This document shows positions 5,810 to 5,910 of a DNA stretch of 5,910 nucleotides, one piece after another. The position numbers were made by a program, and so were the translations under genes. The notes beneath the pieces were generated by a model. The model worked only from the letters and a program-made list of their open reading frames with translations. It ran no database searches and was not told the origin of the DNA. Position 1 is the first letter of the stretch. Every line of letters begins with the position of its first letter. Origin of the DNA: an uncultured Bacteroidota bacterium (GTDB lineage: Bacteria; Bacteroidota; Bacteroidia; Flavobacteriales; UA16); NCBI GenBank assembly GCA_902535565.1, contig CACAUH010000076.1, positions 1 to 5,910 on the forward strand, read 5' to 3'.

Positions 5810-5910
5810 TTATTCACCAATACAATCTTGAACGAGATTTGAGAATTGATCTTTATCACTGATTACGGCTGTTGTGCCATCAGCGAACTGGATGCTGACT
5901 GGAAAGTCAA
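5810..5910 (-). CDS. C-terminal end of upstream hypothetical protein, partial
   Basis: Reading down from the right edge, one minus-strand frame gives 32 residues and then a TAA stop at 5812-5810. The peptide begins DFPVSIQFADGTTAVIS and ends LVQDCIGE. This resembles a pattern I associate with Bacteroidota secreted proteins and lipoproteins: a [FY]-P-V strand, a D-G-T/S turn, a second strand, then a short helix ending in a Cys and acidic residues. That comparison is from memory and was not checked. The gene points the same way as the giant gene and ends 46 bp before its ATG, so the two may be co-transcribed. The fragment is too short to assign a function. It could be chance coding sequence, but its composition and strand-turn-strand-helix pattern argue for a real gene end. 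Confidence 0.66.
   Translation of the reverse strand, partial: DFPVSIQFADGTTAVISDKDQFSNLVQDCIGE

Noticed and set aside
1..5910. Mobile element, CRISPR array, tRNA/rRNA or defence system
   Set aside because: No transposase or integrase motifs, regularly spaced repeats, tRNA-like cloverleaf or nuclease/NTPase motifs were seen. The sequence is covered by two protein-coding frames.

Overview
The window is almost entirely one gene. Read on the minus strand, a single frame stays open from an ATG at 5763 down to base 1. That is 1921 codons without a stop, and the gene runs off the left edge, so its C-terminus is not visible. It encodes a very large secreted protein assembled from extracellular domains. 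The last 32 codons of a second minus-strand gene lie upstream at the right edge (5810-5910), separated by 46 bp.

The organism is probably a member of the Bacteroidota, most likely a free-living and perhaps marine Flavobacteriia/Cryomorphaceae-type lineage. This is inferred from three things: a degenerate copy of the GCxDPxAxNYxPxAxxDDGSCxY motif that is common in their giant secreted proteins; the mix of proprotein-convertase P-type domains, fibronectin-III-like modules and LamG domains typical of cargo of the type IX secretion system; and the small F-P-V...D-G-T...C ending of the upstream gene. No rRNA or other marker gene confirms it. Base composition looks balanced, so this is not a low-GC Flavobacterium.

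Layout of the large protein, in residues: signal peptide 1-21; Ser/Ala/Cys-rich N-terminal region about 88-320 with two SASASA-type stretches; two consecutive P-domain-like modules at about 345-461 and 466-565; a stretch of about 470 residues that I do not recognise; two fibronectin-III-like modules at about 1055-1290; a short regulatory-like beta segment followed by LamG-like domain 1 (about 1308-1530); the Cys-bracketed GCSDP motif (1556-1583); a further beta-rich segment; and LamG domain 2 (about 1744-1921), which reaches the window edge. I see no catalytic motif. The best reading is a surface or released adhesive/binding protein, or the binding part of a larger protein. Its missing C-terminus would be expected to carry more repeats and a secretion sorting signal.

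No RNA genes, insertion sequences, CRISPR arrays or attachment sites were seen. All other open frames lie inside the large gene and look like shadows. Nothing here amounts to a clear new defence or mobile system. The points worth following are the P-domain pair with no protease, the unrecognised central block, a nine-adenine run near the 5' end of the gene, and the upstream neighbour.
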